This document shows, piece by piece, positions 1 to 7,844 of a DNA stretch of 19,895 nucleotides. The position numbers were made by a program, and so were the translations under genes. Origin of the DNA: Spirosoma sp. (GTDB lineage: Bacteria; Bacteroidota; Bacteroidia; Cytophagales; Spirosomataceae); NCBI GenBank assembly GCA_028288385.1, contig JAQBNX010000057.1:1-19895 (forward strand), given 5' to 3'. The notes beneath the pieces were generated by a model, which worked only from the letters and a program-made list of their open reading frames with translations, was not told the origin of the DNA and made no database searches. Every line of letters starts with the position of its first letter. The first letter of the stretch is position 1.

Positions 1-2049
1 CCGGCGACTTTTGCCAAAGTTGTAGGTAAACAGGGCGTTAGGCAACAGGTTCATAAACGCCCGGCTGAACGTAGTGTCACGCGTGATATTATCCGAACGT
101 AATGTGGCCTGCTGGGCATCTACCCCCAATGCATACGTGTATTTGAGCCGGTTGGTTTGCCAGGTCACCCCACCCCGGTTGGTCATAAAGGCGTTCAGAA
201 ACTGGTTGCTCAGGCGGGAATTAGGCTGGTCATAGCGCCCGCTGGCTTCGTTAAAATTATTAACGAATCGGTTCGACGAATTGCGGTTATCCGACAGCAC
301 GTAATGAAATTCCAGGGTTTGACGGAGCGACAGGGGTTCGGTATAGCTAACGTTGACACTGTTGGTTCTGGAGTTTGTCTGCTGGTCGTTACGTTGGTTA
401 ATGACCTGCTCAAACAGTCCGGGTTGGCTCGCTGGGTCCGTAATGCTAGTGGAGATGGCCGACGTAGAAACGGCCGACGTGAAGACGGGAGCGTTTGACC
501 GGGCAAAGGTATTGACAGACCGGTTGATACCGTCATTCGTTTGATTATTCAGGGCTGCGTTCCAGTTAATGGAAAACGTGCGCCCTCGTTTGCGAAATTT
601 ACGAAACAGCAGCAGGGTGTTGTTGCCCGTAAAACCACTGCCCGTTGAATTATAGTTGGTATTGCTGGAGTTAGCCGCCACGCCCTGTCCGTCAATCGTC
701 TGTGACATGCTTTGCGTCTGAAAACCCGAACCAAGCCACGACAGGTTCGGAATAACCCGGAGCGTAGTGAGCGAATCGATGCGGTAGTCGAGCCGGAGGT
801 TAAACCGGTGGTTGGTGTTGGCATTGTTGGAGCCGTTTTGCCGGTTTGTCACAAACGATGAATCGGCCTTACCGCTGGCCGATGCGCTGGTTGGCAGAAC
901 GTTTTCCCGTCGGCTGCGCTGGTCGGTCAGGGTGTTGGTATGGCTGGCGTTATAGCTGCCTGCCAGATCGATTTTCTTTCCCCATGAATCGCGGTAATTC
1001 AGTCCAGCCGCCCATGACTGCGTAATGGCGTTGTTACCAACCTGTCCGCCAGATCCTCCACTCCCACCATTTCCGCCCCCCATTCGCATAAGGTTGCCGC
1101 CCCCGGCATTGCCCCCCATTCCCTGGCCGGCTCCACCAAAATTGCTGCCCAGACCCAGGTCCTGCGCCGTAAAGCCCTGCTGGTTTATATTATTTGCCAT
1201 TCCCAGCACGGAGAACTGTCGGCCATTGTTAAATCGATTCACGCTGGCTCGACCTGAATACCGCATATCCTGGCTGGATGTTTCATCTCCCGCCTGGGGC
1301 CCAGCGCCAAAGGACTGCTGACCAAACGTACCTTTACGCTTGTCTTTTTTGGTGGTGATGTTAATAGTTTTCTCGCGGTCGCCATCATCGACGCCCGAAA
1401 ACTGCGACTGCTCGGACTGCTGATCATAAAGCTGCACTTTATCGATGATGTCGGCCGGCAGGTTGCGGGTGGCCATTTTAGGGTCATTACCGAAGAACGG
1501 TTTACCATCCACCAGGACTTTTTTTACTTCCTGCCCCTGCGCTTTCACCGTTCCATCGCGGCTAACTTCCACGCCGGGCAATTTCTTGAGCAGGTCCTCT
1601 ACCTGCGAGTTAGGCCGTGTTTTAAACGAATCGGCGTTAAACTCTAGCGTATCGCCTTTTACTGCAATCGGGGCCTTTTCACCCTGAACCTGCACCTCGC
1701 CCAAGGTTTGGGTCTGCGATACGAGTTCTATCGTCCCGGCGTCGGCCGTGGCATTAGCGTTCGAGACCGTTACGCGCCGGGATCGGCTCTGGTAGCCTAC
1801 GTAGGTCACTAATACGCGGTAGGCGCCCTCGCTTACTTTGGGAAACGAAAAGCGACCGTCGCCGTCGGTAATGCCAAACGTAACCAGCGACGAATCTCGG
1901 GCCGACAGCAGCGATACCGATGCTTCGAGCAACGGCTTGCGTGTGAGTGAGTCTACCACCAGACCTTTAATACTGCCGGACTGGGCAAAAGCCAGTGTCG
2001 ATACCAACGAACACAGGATAATGAACAGCGAATTACGTAGTGGTTTCAT
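1..2049 (-). CDS. TonB-dependent receptor-like outer-membrane beta-barrel protein, partial (C-terminus outside window)
   Basis: The frame is open from ATG 2049 to the window edge, giving the first 683 residues. Residues 1-22 form a signal peptide ending in AFAQ. Residues 25-110 are a carboxypeptidase-regulatory-like beta-sandwich (GLVVDSLTRKPL, ITDGDGRFSFP, YVGYQ). Residues 150-235 resemble the plug of the Bacteroidota outer-membrane barrel family (LLKKLPGVEV, VLVDGKPFFGNDP, a DKVQLYDQQS stretch, then INITTK). The rest is Asn/Ser/Thr-rich barrel sequence. Residues about 300-336 (bases 1040-1150) are an unusual run rich in Gly, Met and Asn, probably an exposed loop. A 15-base tandem duplication at 457-486 encodes a repeated Thr-Ser-Ala/Val motif. 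It lies 40 bases downstream of the GLPGLI gene on the same strand, so the two are probably co-transcribed. Family members are often annotated as TonB-dependent receptors, but no substrate can be read from this sequence. Confidence 0.9.
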   Translation of the reverse strand, partial: MKPLRNSLFIILCSLVSTLAFAQSGSIKGLVVDSLTRKPLLEASVSLLSARDSSLVTFGITDGDGRFSFPKVSEGAYRVLVTYVGYQSRSRRVTVSNANATADAGTIELVSQTQTLGEVQVQGEKAPIAVKGDTLEFNADSFKTRPNSQVEDLLKKLPGVEVSRDGTVKAQGQEVKKVLVDGKPFFGNDPKMATRNLPADIIDKVQLYDQQSEQSQFSGVDDGDREKTINITTKKDKRKGTFGQQSFGAGPQAGDETSSQDMRYSGRASVNRFNNGRQFSVLGMANNINQQGFTAQDLGLGSNFGGAGQGMGGNAGGGNLMRMGGGNGGSGGSGGQVGNNAITQSWAAGLNYRDSWGKKIDLAGSYNASHTNTLTDQRSRRENVLPTSASASGKADSSFVTNRQNGSNNANTNHRFNLRLDYRIDSLTTLRVIPNLSWLGSGFQTQSMSQTIDGQGVAANSSNTNYNSTGSGFTGNNTLLLFRKFRKRGRTFSINWNAALNNQTNDGINRSVNTFARSNAPVFTSAVSTSAISTSITDPASQPGLFEQVINQRNDQQTNSRTNSVNVSYTEPLSLRQTLEFHYVLSDNRNSSNRFVNNFNEASGRYDQPNSRLSNQFLNAFMTNRGGVTWQTNRLKYTYALGVDAQQATLRSDNITRDTTFSRAFMNLLPNALFTYNFGKSRR

Positions 2050-2089
2050 GGCGTGGTTTCCCAGTTCGATAATTCAATCCTGCCTTGTT

Positions 2090-2980
2090 CTAATTCCGTC
2101 CGGGAAATGATGTGGTGCCCATCATCTTCTGTCGAAAATCGGCCATAACCTTCCGGCGCAATTCGTTCATCTCATCCGATGAAACCGATTTGGCTCCGGC
2201 GGGAGGCTGAACAGCGCTTTCAGCAATAGTTTCGGAAGATATGCCCGTTGCCTTAAACGACTCATTATCTGACTCAATTTGCAGGACTACACCTTTGTCT
2301 GGCGTTAGAGCCGCAATAGGCGAATACGTGAACGGCAGGTCCGTCGTGTACCAGACCGTGTAGGTTTCTGGTTTGTCAGATGTTTGGGCCGATGCGGCTG
2401 CATCACCACCCCGGCCACCTCTGTCCCGCTGTCGGCCAATGCGGGCCGTAGCGGTGGCTTTATGGCAGAGATACCCCGCTATTTTCTTTGTCTTGTCGGA
2501 GGGTTCCCAGCTTTCAGCTTTGGGCATGGGTACTGCTGTACGATACGTTGTGTTGACCGAATCTTTTTTGATCGTCATAACGTCGATACGCTGCCGGTTG
2601 GCAAGGTCCAGAAACGTCGTCTGCTCAAAAGGGGGCTTCATGCGCTCCTCCCGCGGGCGACCACCACCGGCTTCTGGCCCATCGGGCGTCCGGCGTATCA
2701 TCATGTTTTGGGGGCGATCTCGTTCTTCTTTGGCCATAGAACCGGCAAACACCAGTTTCTGCGTAAACGAGATGACTTCGGGCATGCCTTCTGGCGGTTC
2801 GGGCGCACCGGGGCTACCCGGGCGTACTTCCTGCCCGTTGATGACCATCCGCATTTGCGAAGGGTCAAAACGTCGCATGCCTTCGTAGGTAATCTTACCC
2901 GATGTTGGTGGGGTTTGTGCCAGGCCGAGCGTACTGGTCAGGATGCCGGCCATAAAAAGCGGAAGCTGGGTATGTTTCAT
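2090..2980 (-). CDS. GLPGLI family secreted protein
   Basis: This is a 296-residue protein with a signal peptide (residues 1-21, MKHTQLPLFMAGILTSTLGLAQ). The family is recognised from its layout: an early beta-strand GKITYEGMRRFD, a central block KIAGYLCHKATA (residues 166-177), then VWYTTDLPFTYSPIAAL (209-225) and PDKGVVLQIE (228-237). The last block occupies the position of the name-giving Gly-Leu-Pro-Gly-Leu-Ile motif, which is degenerate here. Two low-complexity insertions are present: Pro/Gly/Glu-rich at 53-68 and Arg/Gly-rich at 183-195. Family function is unknown; members are periplasmic or surface-associated in Bacteroidota and often neighbour outer-membrane barrels, as here. The reading frame stays open upstream to 3361, but ATG 2980 is chosen because the signal peptide begins there and the extension would overlap the divergent gene at 3101. 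Confidence 0.85.
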   Translation of the reverse strand: MKHTQLPLFMAGILTSTLGLAQTPPTSGKITYEGMRRFDPSQMRMVINGQEVRPGSPGAPEPPEGMPEVISFTQKLVFAGSMAKEERDRPQNMMIRRTPDGPEAGGGRPREERMKPPFEQTTFLDLANRQRIDVMTIKKDSVNTTYRTAVPMPKAESWEPSDKTKKIAGYLCHKATATARIGRQRDRGGRGGDAAASAQTSDKPETYTVWYTTDLPFTYSPIAALTPDKGVVLQIESDNESFKATGISSETIAESAVQPPAGAKSVSSDEMNELRRKVMADFRQKMMGTTSFPGRN

Positions 2981-3100
2981 GACAGAAGGAGTGAATCGTA
3001 TAGTGAAAGTTGCACAAATTTTTGGCTTAGCGGATTGTATTTTGTTAAAAGACGTTAACGAAAAGACAGATGCCCGATTTAGGTCGCCGAATGTCTCAGT

Positions 3101-3844
3101 ATGACTCCCCAACGTATCATTTCCGTTGTCCCCTCGCAAACCGAACTGCTGTTTGACCTTGGTCTGGATAAGGAGATAATCGGCATTACGAAGTTCTGCA
3201 TTCGCCCGGCCGAAAAGGTCAGGGACAGATTCCTTGTTGGAGGCACCAAAACGCTGCACCTCGACCAGATTCACGCGCTCCGACCTGATCTTATCCTCGC
3301 CAATAAAGAAGAAAATACTCGCGAACAGATTGAAGAACTCCAGCGTCATTACCCCGTTCACATCACCGACGTAACGAGCCTTCCAGAAGCGCTGGCAATG
3401 ATCCGGGAAGTTGGTGAGTTGGTCGGTAAAGCACAGCAGGCCAACGATCTGGCTCAGCAGATTGCAGCCTCGCTAACGTATCAATCCCTCAGTTCATCCC
3501 CATTATCCGTTGCTTACCTCATCTGGCGCAATCCGTATATGGTAGCCGCTGGCGATACGTTCATCAACGCTATGCTCGAAGCAGCTGGATTCCAGAACGC
3601 TTTTGCAGGGCACACGCGCTATCCCGAGGTCACGCCCGACGACTTGCGGGCGGCCATTCCCGACCTGATCTTTCTGTCGTCGGAGCCATACCCATTCACA
3701 GAGAAGCACATAGCCGAATTTGAAAAGGTTTGTCCATCGGCACGGGTGCGGGTAGTGGATGGTGAGGTGTTTTCGTGGTATGGAAGCCGGTTGTTGCAGA
3801 CAGGCCCTTATCTTAGGAACTTGCAGAACGAAATCATGACATGA
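3101..3844 (+). CDS. Helical-backbone (BtuF/TroA-like) metal or cobalamin-binding protein, apparently cytosolic
   Basis: The 247-residue product begins MTPQRIISVVPSQTELLFDLGL, the usual opening of the periplasmic binding protein fold of BtuF, FecB and FhuD (residues 5-22). It continues with ALRPDLILANKEENTREQIEEL (53-74) and ends with the second lobe (DDLRAAIPDLIFLSSEPYPF). Length fits a single PF01497-type domain. Unlike a true ABC transporter receptor, it has no signal peptide or lipobox, and no permease or ATPase gene lies nearby. It may therefore bind its ligand (cobalamin, siderophore or metal chelate by family analogy) in the cytoplasm, or be exported by an unseen route. Its TGA stop overlaps the ATG of the following AraC-type regulator, suggesting translational coupling. 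Ligand identity is unknown. Confidence 0.85.
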   Translation: MTPQRIISVVPSQTELLFDLGLDKEIIGITKFCIRPAEKVRDRFLVGGTKTLHLDQIHALRPDLILANKEENTREQIEELQRHYPVHITDVTSLPEALAMIREVGELVGKAQQANDLAQQIAASLTYQSLSSSPLSVAYLIWRNPYMVAAGDTFINAMLEAAGFQNAFAGHTRYPEVTPDDLRAAIPDLIFLSSEPYPFTEKHIAEFEKVCPSARVRVVDGEVFSWYGSRLLQTGPYLRNLQNEIMT

Positions 3845-4857
3845 CCGCATCAATCACCCACACCCTTTCGGTTGCCTCCATCAACCTGATTCTGTTTGCG
3901 GCCCGCCAGCGCGGAGCCGATGCCTATGCGCTGGCGCAGGCAGTGGGCATTACGGCCGAGCAACTCCGCGACCCTGATGGACGGGTGTCCATTGGACAAA
4001 TGCAGGCTCTTTGGCCAAAAGTTGTCCTGGCCACTGGTGACCCACATTTTGACCTCAAAATTGGCGAAATGATCAATCCGGTGGCAGTGGGTGTCCTGGC
4101 CTACGTTATGATGCACAGCCCCACACTGGGCCAGGCTTTCGCGAAACTTTGCCAGTATCAGGACATTGTCTGCGATGGTATCCGCACAACTGGCAAACAA
4201 ACCGGCAATCTGTTCAGGCTCTCTCTACAAATCAATAGTCCCGACATTATTTACCCCGAGTATGCCATCAATTCGGAGTTGTCGGTCTATCAGGCCGCCA
4301 TCCGGGCCATGACGGGCCTGAACCTGTCGGCCACCGAGATTCATTTTTCGTATCCAAGGCCGAACGATACCCACGAACACGAACGCGTGTTTGCCCCGGC
4401 TCTAGTTTTCTTCGATGCCGCCGAAACAACGATGGTTCTGGATGCGGCTCTGCTCGATACGCCTGTGCTGAACGCGAGTCCTGGCTTATCGGCCATCTTT
4501 GAGCGGCATGCCGACGAACTGTTGCAGCGACTTCAGACACCTACCTTAAGCAGCCGTGTACGGACCGAAATCGTAGCCCTGATGAAAGGCGAAGAACCTA
4601 CCCTTATGACCGTTGCCGACCGGCTGTCAATGGGTGTCCGAACGCTCCAGCTTCACCTCAAAAACGAAGGCACTACGTATCAGCAAGTGCTCGACGATAT
4701 CCGAAAGGAACTGGCCGTTAAACATTTGCGCGAACAGTACCTCAGCACAACCGACATCGCCTATCTGCTGGGGTTTGCTGAGCCCAGTGTCTTTTTCCGA
4801 TCATTCAAGAAATGGACAGGCCAAACACCCGGCACCTACCGAAACCTGGCGGTGTAG
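3841..4857 (+). CDS. AraC-family transcriptional regulator with arabinose-binding-like N-terminal domain
   Basis: This is a 338-residue regulator. Residues about 20-205 resemble the PF12625-type ligand-binding domain of the ArgR/OruR/GadX-like AraC subgroup (FAARQRGADAYALAQAVGIT, then GVLAYVMMHSPTLGQAF). The C-terminal AraC DNA-binding domain has two helix-turn-helix units: the first around MTVADRLSMGVRTLQLHLK, the second STTDIAYLLGFAEPSVFF followed by RSFKKWTGQTPGTYR, which matches the family signature. The start ATG sits in an ATGA overlap with the upstream binding-protein gene. It is convergent with a DUF4260/epimerase pair; regulators of this subgroup often control neighbouring redox or dehydratase-like genes, so that pair is a candidate target, but no operator was identified. 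Confidence 0.92.
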   Translation: MTASITHTLSVASINLILFAARQRGADAYALAQAVGITAEQLRDPDGRVSIGQMQALWPKVVLATGDPHFDLKIGEMINPVAVGVLAYVMMHSPTLGQAFAKLCQYQDIVCDGIRTTGKQTGNLFRLSLQINSPDIIYPEYAINSELSVYQAAIRAMTGLNLSATEIHFSYPRPNDTHEHERVFAPALVFFDAAETTMVLDAALLDTPVLNASPGLSAIFERHADELLQRLQTPTLSSRVRTEIVALMKGEEPTLMTVADRLSMGVRTLQLHLKNEGTTYQQVLDDIRKELAVKHLREQYLSTTDIAYLLGFAEPSVFFRSFKKWTGQTPGTYRNLAV

Positions 4858-4898
4858 CGCCGTTTTGAGAAACTAAGCATATGACAATGAACAAGTTG

Positions 4899-5243
4899 CT
4901 ACAACGCACCTAAACTCGTGTGTTTAAAACTGTCATTGTATTTCAGGCCATACCCAGCCACACGGTCCATACAAGAATGGGCAAACAAGATAATTCCGAC
5001 CAGCATCAGGACCTGACTGGCCATGGCTAACCCAACCAAACCAATTAGAATGCCCAGTGCTTTGTGATGCGCAATATTATACATCACTGCACCGACGGCC
5101 GGATTTATAACGTAGCCAATCATACTTAGATCCGGCAGCAGTAACAGGGCGGGAAACCACCACCAGGCAAAATTCAGTTTGGAGAATAAAAATATTGCCC
5201 CTAAGAACTGGGCTAATTCTTCTAGTTTCAATAGCATTTTCAT
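4899..5243 (-). CDS. DUF4260 family small membrane protein
   Basis: This is a 114-residue hydrophobic protein with three or four predicted membrane helices. Recognisable DUF4260 features are the N-terminal LKLEELAQFLGAIFLFS, the WWWFPALLLLPDLSMIGY segment, the central NPAVGAVMYNIAHHKALGI with paired histidines, and a C-terminal AHSCMDRVAGYGLKY. The family has no established biochemical role. The start is ATG 5243, 10 bases after the stop of the upstream epimerase-like gene on the same strand, so the two form an operon. It converges with the AraC-type regulator across 41 bases (4858-4898) in which I see no convincing hairpin terminator. Confidence 0.85.
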   Translation of the reverse strand: MKMLLKLEELAQFLGAIFLFSKLNFAWWWFPALLLLPDLSMIGYVINPAVGAVMYNIAHHKALGILIGLVGLAMASQVLMLVGIILFAHSCMDRVAGYGLKYNDSFKHTSLGAL

Positions 5244-5253
5244 GACCGGACTA

Positions 5254-6279
5254 TTAATAAGTGGATTGTAGGGAATCTGATTTGATTAGGGGCGTAAACG
5301 ACCGTTTTAACTGGTGTTCCGCAAACCAGGTCAACGTTTGGGTTAAGGCCTGGCGCATGGGCGTCGGTTCGAAATCAGGGAACAGCGCCTGTACCTTCGC
5401 ATCGTCGAGCAAGACACTATTTTCGTAGAGGTATAACATCTCTTTCACTTCGCGCATCAAGGGCCAGAACAAGCCCAAGGTGGTCACCATAAAACGGCTG
5501 TATACCTGAGTTTTTAACGGGTTGCCTGTCAACGCGCTGATCTGCCCAAACCACGACCGGATGGACGGCACCGTGGTGCCGCCGTAATTCCAGGCCTCAT
5601 ACGCCAATACGGATTCGCGCAGCATCAGCCGGACGATGATTTCGGCCGCATCATTCGTGTAAACAGCCTGGTGTGGAATATCGGCGTTGATGAGCCAGGG
5701 CAGCGCTTTTCCGTTCAACGCATTCTCAAAAATTGGCCGTATGCCTTCGTTCATGACATTTGGCCCCCAGAAGTCCGGCAGCCGAACGGTCAGCACCCGA
5801 CATTTTCCGGCCGTAGCCGCCTGCTCCAGCATAGCTTCCAGATCTACGCGCAACTTTCCTTTCCGAGTTATTGGGTTTGGACGAGTATCTTCCCGAATTG
5901 GCTCGGTTGCCAAACCAAAGTTATAAACGTTACCGGGAAAGACGATGGTAGCGTGGTTGATTCCGGCCGCTTCGATGACCTTTTGTGTAACCGTGTCCAT
6001 GTTGCCGAACCATTTGTCATAGGGATAATTAATGCCATGAAAAATAAAGTTTTTGTCGGCAGCAAGCTCCATCAGCGGGGCTCTATCTTGTGCATCTCCT
6101 TCTACAACGGTCAGCGTGGGCGCATTGGGAAACAGCGCAATTGCTTTGGCCCGGCTGCGAACCAGCACTGTAACCGGTAACTGACGGGCGAGCAGGTTAA
6201 TCGTTACGGCATACCCAATACTGCCAGTTGCCCCCAGAACGAGGGTATTGACTAAATTTTTATTTGAAGTTGCATCCAT
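5254..6279 (-). CDS. NAD-dependent epimerase/dehydratase-like (extended SDR) protein
   Basis: This is a 341-residue Rossmann-fold protein. The dinucleotide-binding glycine motif LGATGSIG lies at residues 17-24, followed by an Arg-rich stretch (VLVRSRAKA). An extended-SDR active-site region is suggested by VFPGNVYNFG, with a possible lysine in the later RKGKLRVDLEAM, although the spacing to the classical YxxxK is not clean. The C-terminal half (WNYGGTTVPSIRSWFGQIS and beyond) resembles substrate-binding domains of sugar epimerase or reductase relatives. Substrate is unknown; a non-catalytic NmrA-like role is possible. The start is ATG 6279, and it is the first gene of a pair with the DUF4260 gene. 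The 137 bases upstream (6280-6416) hold no convincing promoter consensus. Confidence 0.85.
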   Translation of the reverse strand: MDATSNKNLVNTLVLGATGSIGYAVTINLLARQLPVTVLVRSRAKAIALFPNAPTLTVVEGDAQDRAPLMELAADKNFIFHGINYPYDKWFGNMDTVTQKVIEAAGINHATIVFPGNVYNFGLATEPIREDTRPNPITRKGKLRVDLEAMLEQAATAGKCRVLTVRLPDFWGPNVMNEGIRPIFENALNGKALPWLINADIPHQAVYTNDAAEIIVRLMLRESVLAYEAWNYGGTTVPSIRSWFGQISALTGNPLKTQVYSRFMVTTLGLFWPLMREVKEMLYLYENSVLLDDAKVQALFPDFEPTPMRQALTQTLTWFAEHQLKRSFTPLIKSDSLQSTY

Positions 6280-6416
6280 GACGATTGTCTGCCTGATAAG
6301 TACACGACAAAGGTCTGGCTATTGACTGGGGCGGTTGGTGACGAAAAATGAAAACAGAGTGACCCATTACGAAAAAGCAACCGGCAGATAATCATTAATA
6401 ATAGCGATAAGAATAT

Positions 6417-7697
6417 TCAGGCCGGGTATTTTTGGCCTTCGTCAATGAGTTCTACCGTCAGGACCCGTGCCACATCCTCCCAGAATGATGGGTACGATTT
6501 ATCAACTACCCGTGGTTCTTCAATCACAATATCCCGCTGCATGGCAACCGGCGCAAATGCCATCGCCATCCGGTGATCATCGTAGGTATGGATACGAACG
6601 GGTGACGTGTGTGTATCAGCGATGCGCGGGCGAATTTGGTAACGATGGTCTTTTTCTACTTCAACCAACTCAGAACCGATTTTTCTGAGTTCGGTTTGCA
6701 GGGCCAGTACGCGGTCGGTTTCCTTAATTTTCAGGCTCTCGATGCCGGTCAGCGTCAGCGCTATACCCTTGATAGCTGCACAAACCGCCACGGTTTGCGC
6801 CAGGTCGGGGCAATGGGTAAAATCCCAGGAAAGCGACGGTTCGGCCGGGCCTTTCGTAAGCCGAACACTCCGGTCGGTAAATTGGCTCACTACACCCATT
6901 GACCGCATTATAGCAGCAATGGCACTATCACCCTGCAGGGAATTAGGTTTCAGCCCCAGTAGCTCAATTTCCGTTTGTTCATCGTTCGACAGCGCCACCA
7001 TGCTGTACCAGTAACTCGCTCCCGACCAGTCTGACTCAATTTGGTAAGGCTTGGGCAGATACGGTTTGGGCGCTACGCTAATGGTACGGGCCTCCCAATC
7101 AGGAATTATGGTGGCCCCAAAATAACGCATCTGTTCAATCGTCATTTCGATGTAGGGCCTCGACCCAATAGCCCCTGTCAGGTAGAGAACCAGCCCATCG
7201 GGCAGCAGGGGAGCAATCATCAGCAAGGCCGAAATATACTGGCTGCTGACATCACCCCGAATGGATACATGATTGCTACCGGTATACTGAAACCCCTTGA
7301 GCTGCAAGGGTGGATAGCCGTCGTTGTTCAGGTATGTAATATCCGCACCGAGGGTGCGAAGCGCGTCGACTAATATACCGATGGGTCGTTCGCACATGCG
7401 CGGAGTGCCGGTCATGGTTTTATCCTGACCCGTAACGGCGAAGTAAGCCGTCAGGAAACGCATCGTTGTTCCGGCATCGAGTACGTCCGCGACCGGGTCG
7501 GTCGATTTTAACAGGCGGATCATCGTCTGCGTATCACGGGCCGTCGAGAGGTTTTGCAGATCGCAGCGAAAACCAGTCAGCGCATCGAGAATAAGCGCAC
7601 GGTTGCTTTCACTTTTGGAGGAAGCAAGCGGAATAGTCGCCCGGACTGGATGGTTCTCGACAGGAGCGGTGGGAGTAAGTAAACGAACAGCGTTCAA
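6417..7697 (-). CDS. aroA: 3-phosphoshikimate 1-carboxyvinyltransferase (EPSP synthase)
   Basis: This cytosolic enzyme transfers enolpyruvate from PEP to shikimate-3-phosphate in chorismate synthesis. Diagnostic motifs in order: SSKSESNRALI near the N-terminus, LDAGTTMRF, CERPIGILVDALRTLGADI, DVSSQYISALLMIAPLL, ESDWSGASYWY, PDLAQTVAVCAA, KETDRVLALQTEL and TYDDHRMAMAF. Both domains of the inside-out alpha/beta barrel are present and intact. There is no ATG or GTG at the 5' end. I chose TTG 7697, giving MNAVRLLTP and 426 residues (typical family length about 427). TTG 7736 would add 13 residues, but a consensus -7 box at 7742-7749 places transcription initiation very close to it. It is divergent from nagA. 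Confidence 0.95.
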   Translation of the reverse strand: MNAVRLLTPTAPVENHPVRATIPLASSKSESNRALILDALTGFRCDLQNLSTARDTQTMIRLLKSTDPVADVLDAGTTMRFLTAYFAVTGQDKTMTGTPRMCERPIGILVDALRTLGADITYLNNDGYPPLQLKGFQYTGSNHVSIRGDVSSQYISALLMIAPLLPDGLVLYLTGAIGSRPYIEMTIEQMRYFGATIIPDWEARTISVAPKPYLPKPYQIESDWSGASYWYSMVALSNDEQTEIELLGLKPNSLQGDSAIAAIMRSMGVVSQFTDRSVRLTKGPAEPSLSWDFTHCPDLAQTVAVCAAIKGIALTLTGIESLKIKETDRVLALQTELRKIGSELVEVEKDHRYQIRPRIADTHTSPVRIHTYDDHRMAMAFAPVAMQRDIVIEEPRVVDKSYPSFWEDVARVLTVELIDEGQKYPA

Positions 7698-7741
7698 ATG
7701 ACTGACAGGTTGATAACGGCACAGATTGGTCTGCAAAAAAA

Positions 7742-7749
7742 CAAAATTA
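7742..7749 (-). promoter_or_regulatory. Putative -7 promoter element for aroA
   Basis: On the minus strand this reads TAATTTTG, a full match to the Bacteroidota -7 consensus TAnnTTTG. No TTG occurs 17-23 bases upstream, so the -33 half is missing or degenerate. Its distance from TTG 7697 (about 45 bases) fits a short leader, whereas TTG 7736 would be nearly leaderless. Confidence 0.4.
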
Positions 7750-7844
7750 CCGGTAGATTATGGTCACCTATTGGCGAAGCGCTGGCGTAGAACGCCGAAT
7801 AGTGTGCATTTTTGTGGCAAAGCCAGTGCTTCGGCGCTATACCT

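Noticed and set aside
3010..3044. Promoter-like TTTG and TATTTTG before the binding-protein gene
   Set aside because: The -7 box lacks one base and the spacing (13 or 24 bases) is outside the 17-23 range.
2373..3058. Two long open frames on the plus strand over the GLPGLI gene
   Set aside because: They are antisense to a gene with a clear signal peptide and family motifs, and their translations are unlike any protein, with Arg/Pro/Gly-rich composition typical of a shadow frame.
2981..3361. Upstream extension of the GLPGLI frame to 3361
   Set aside because: It would overlap the divergent binding-protein gene and place the signal peptide in the middle of the protein.
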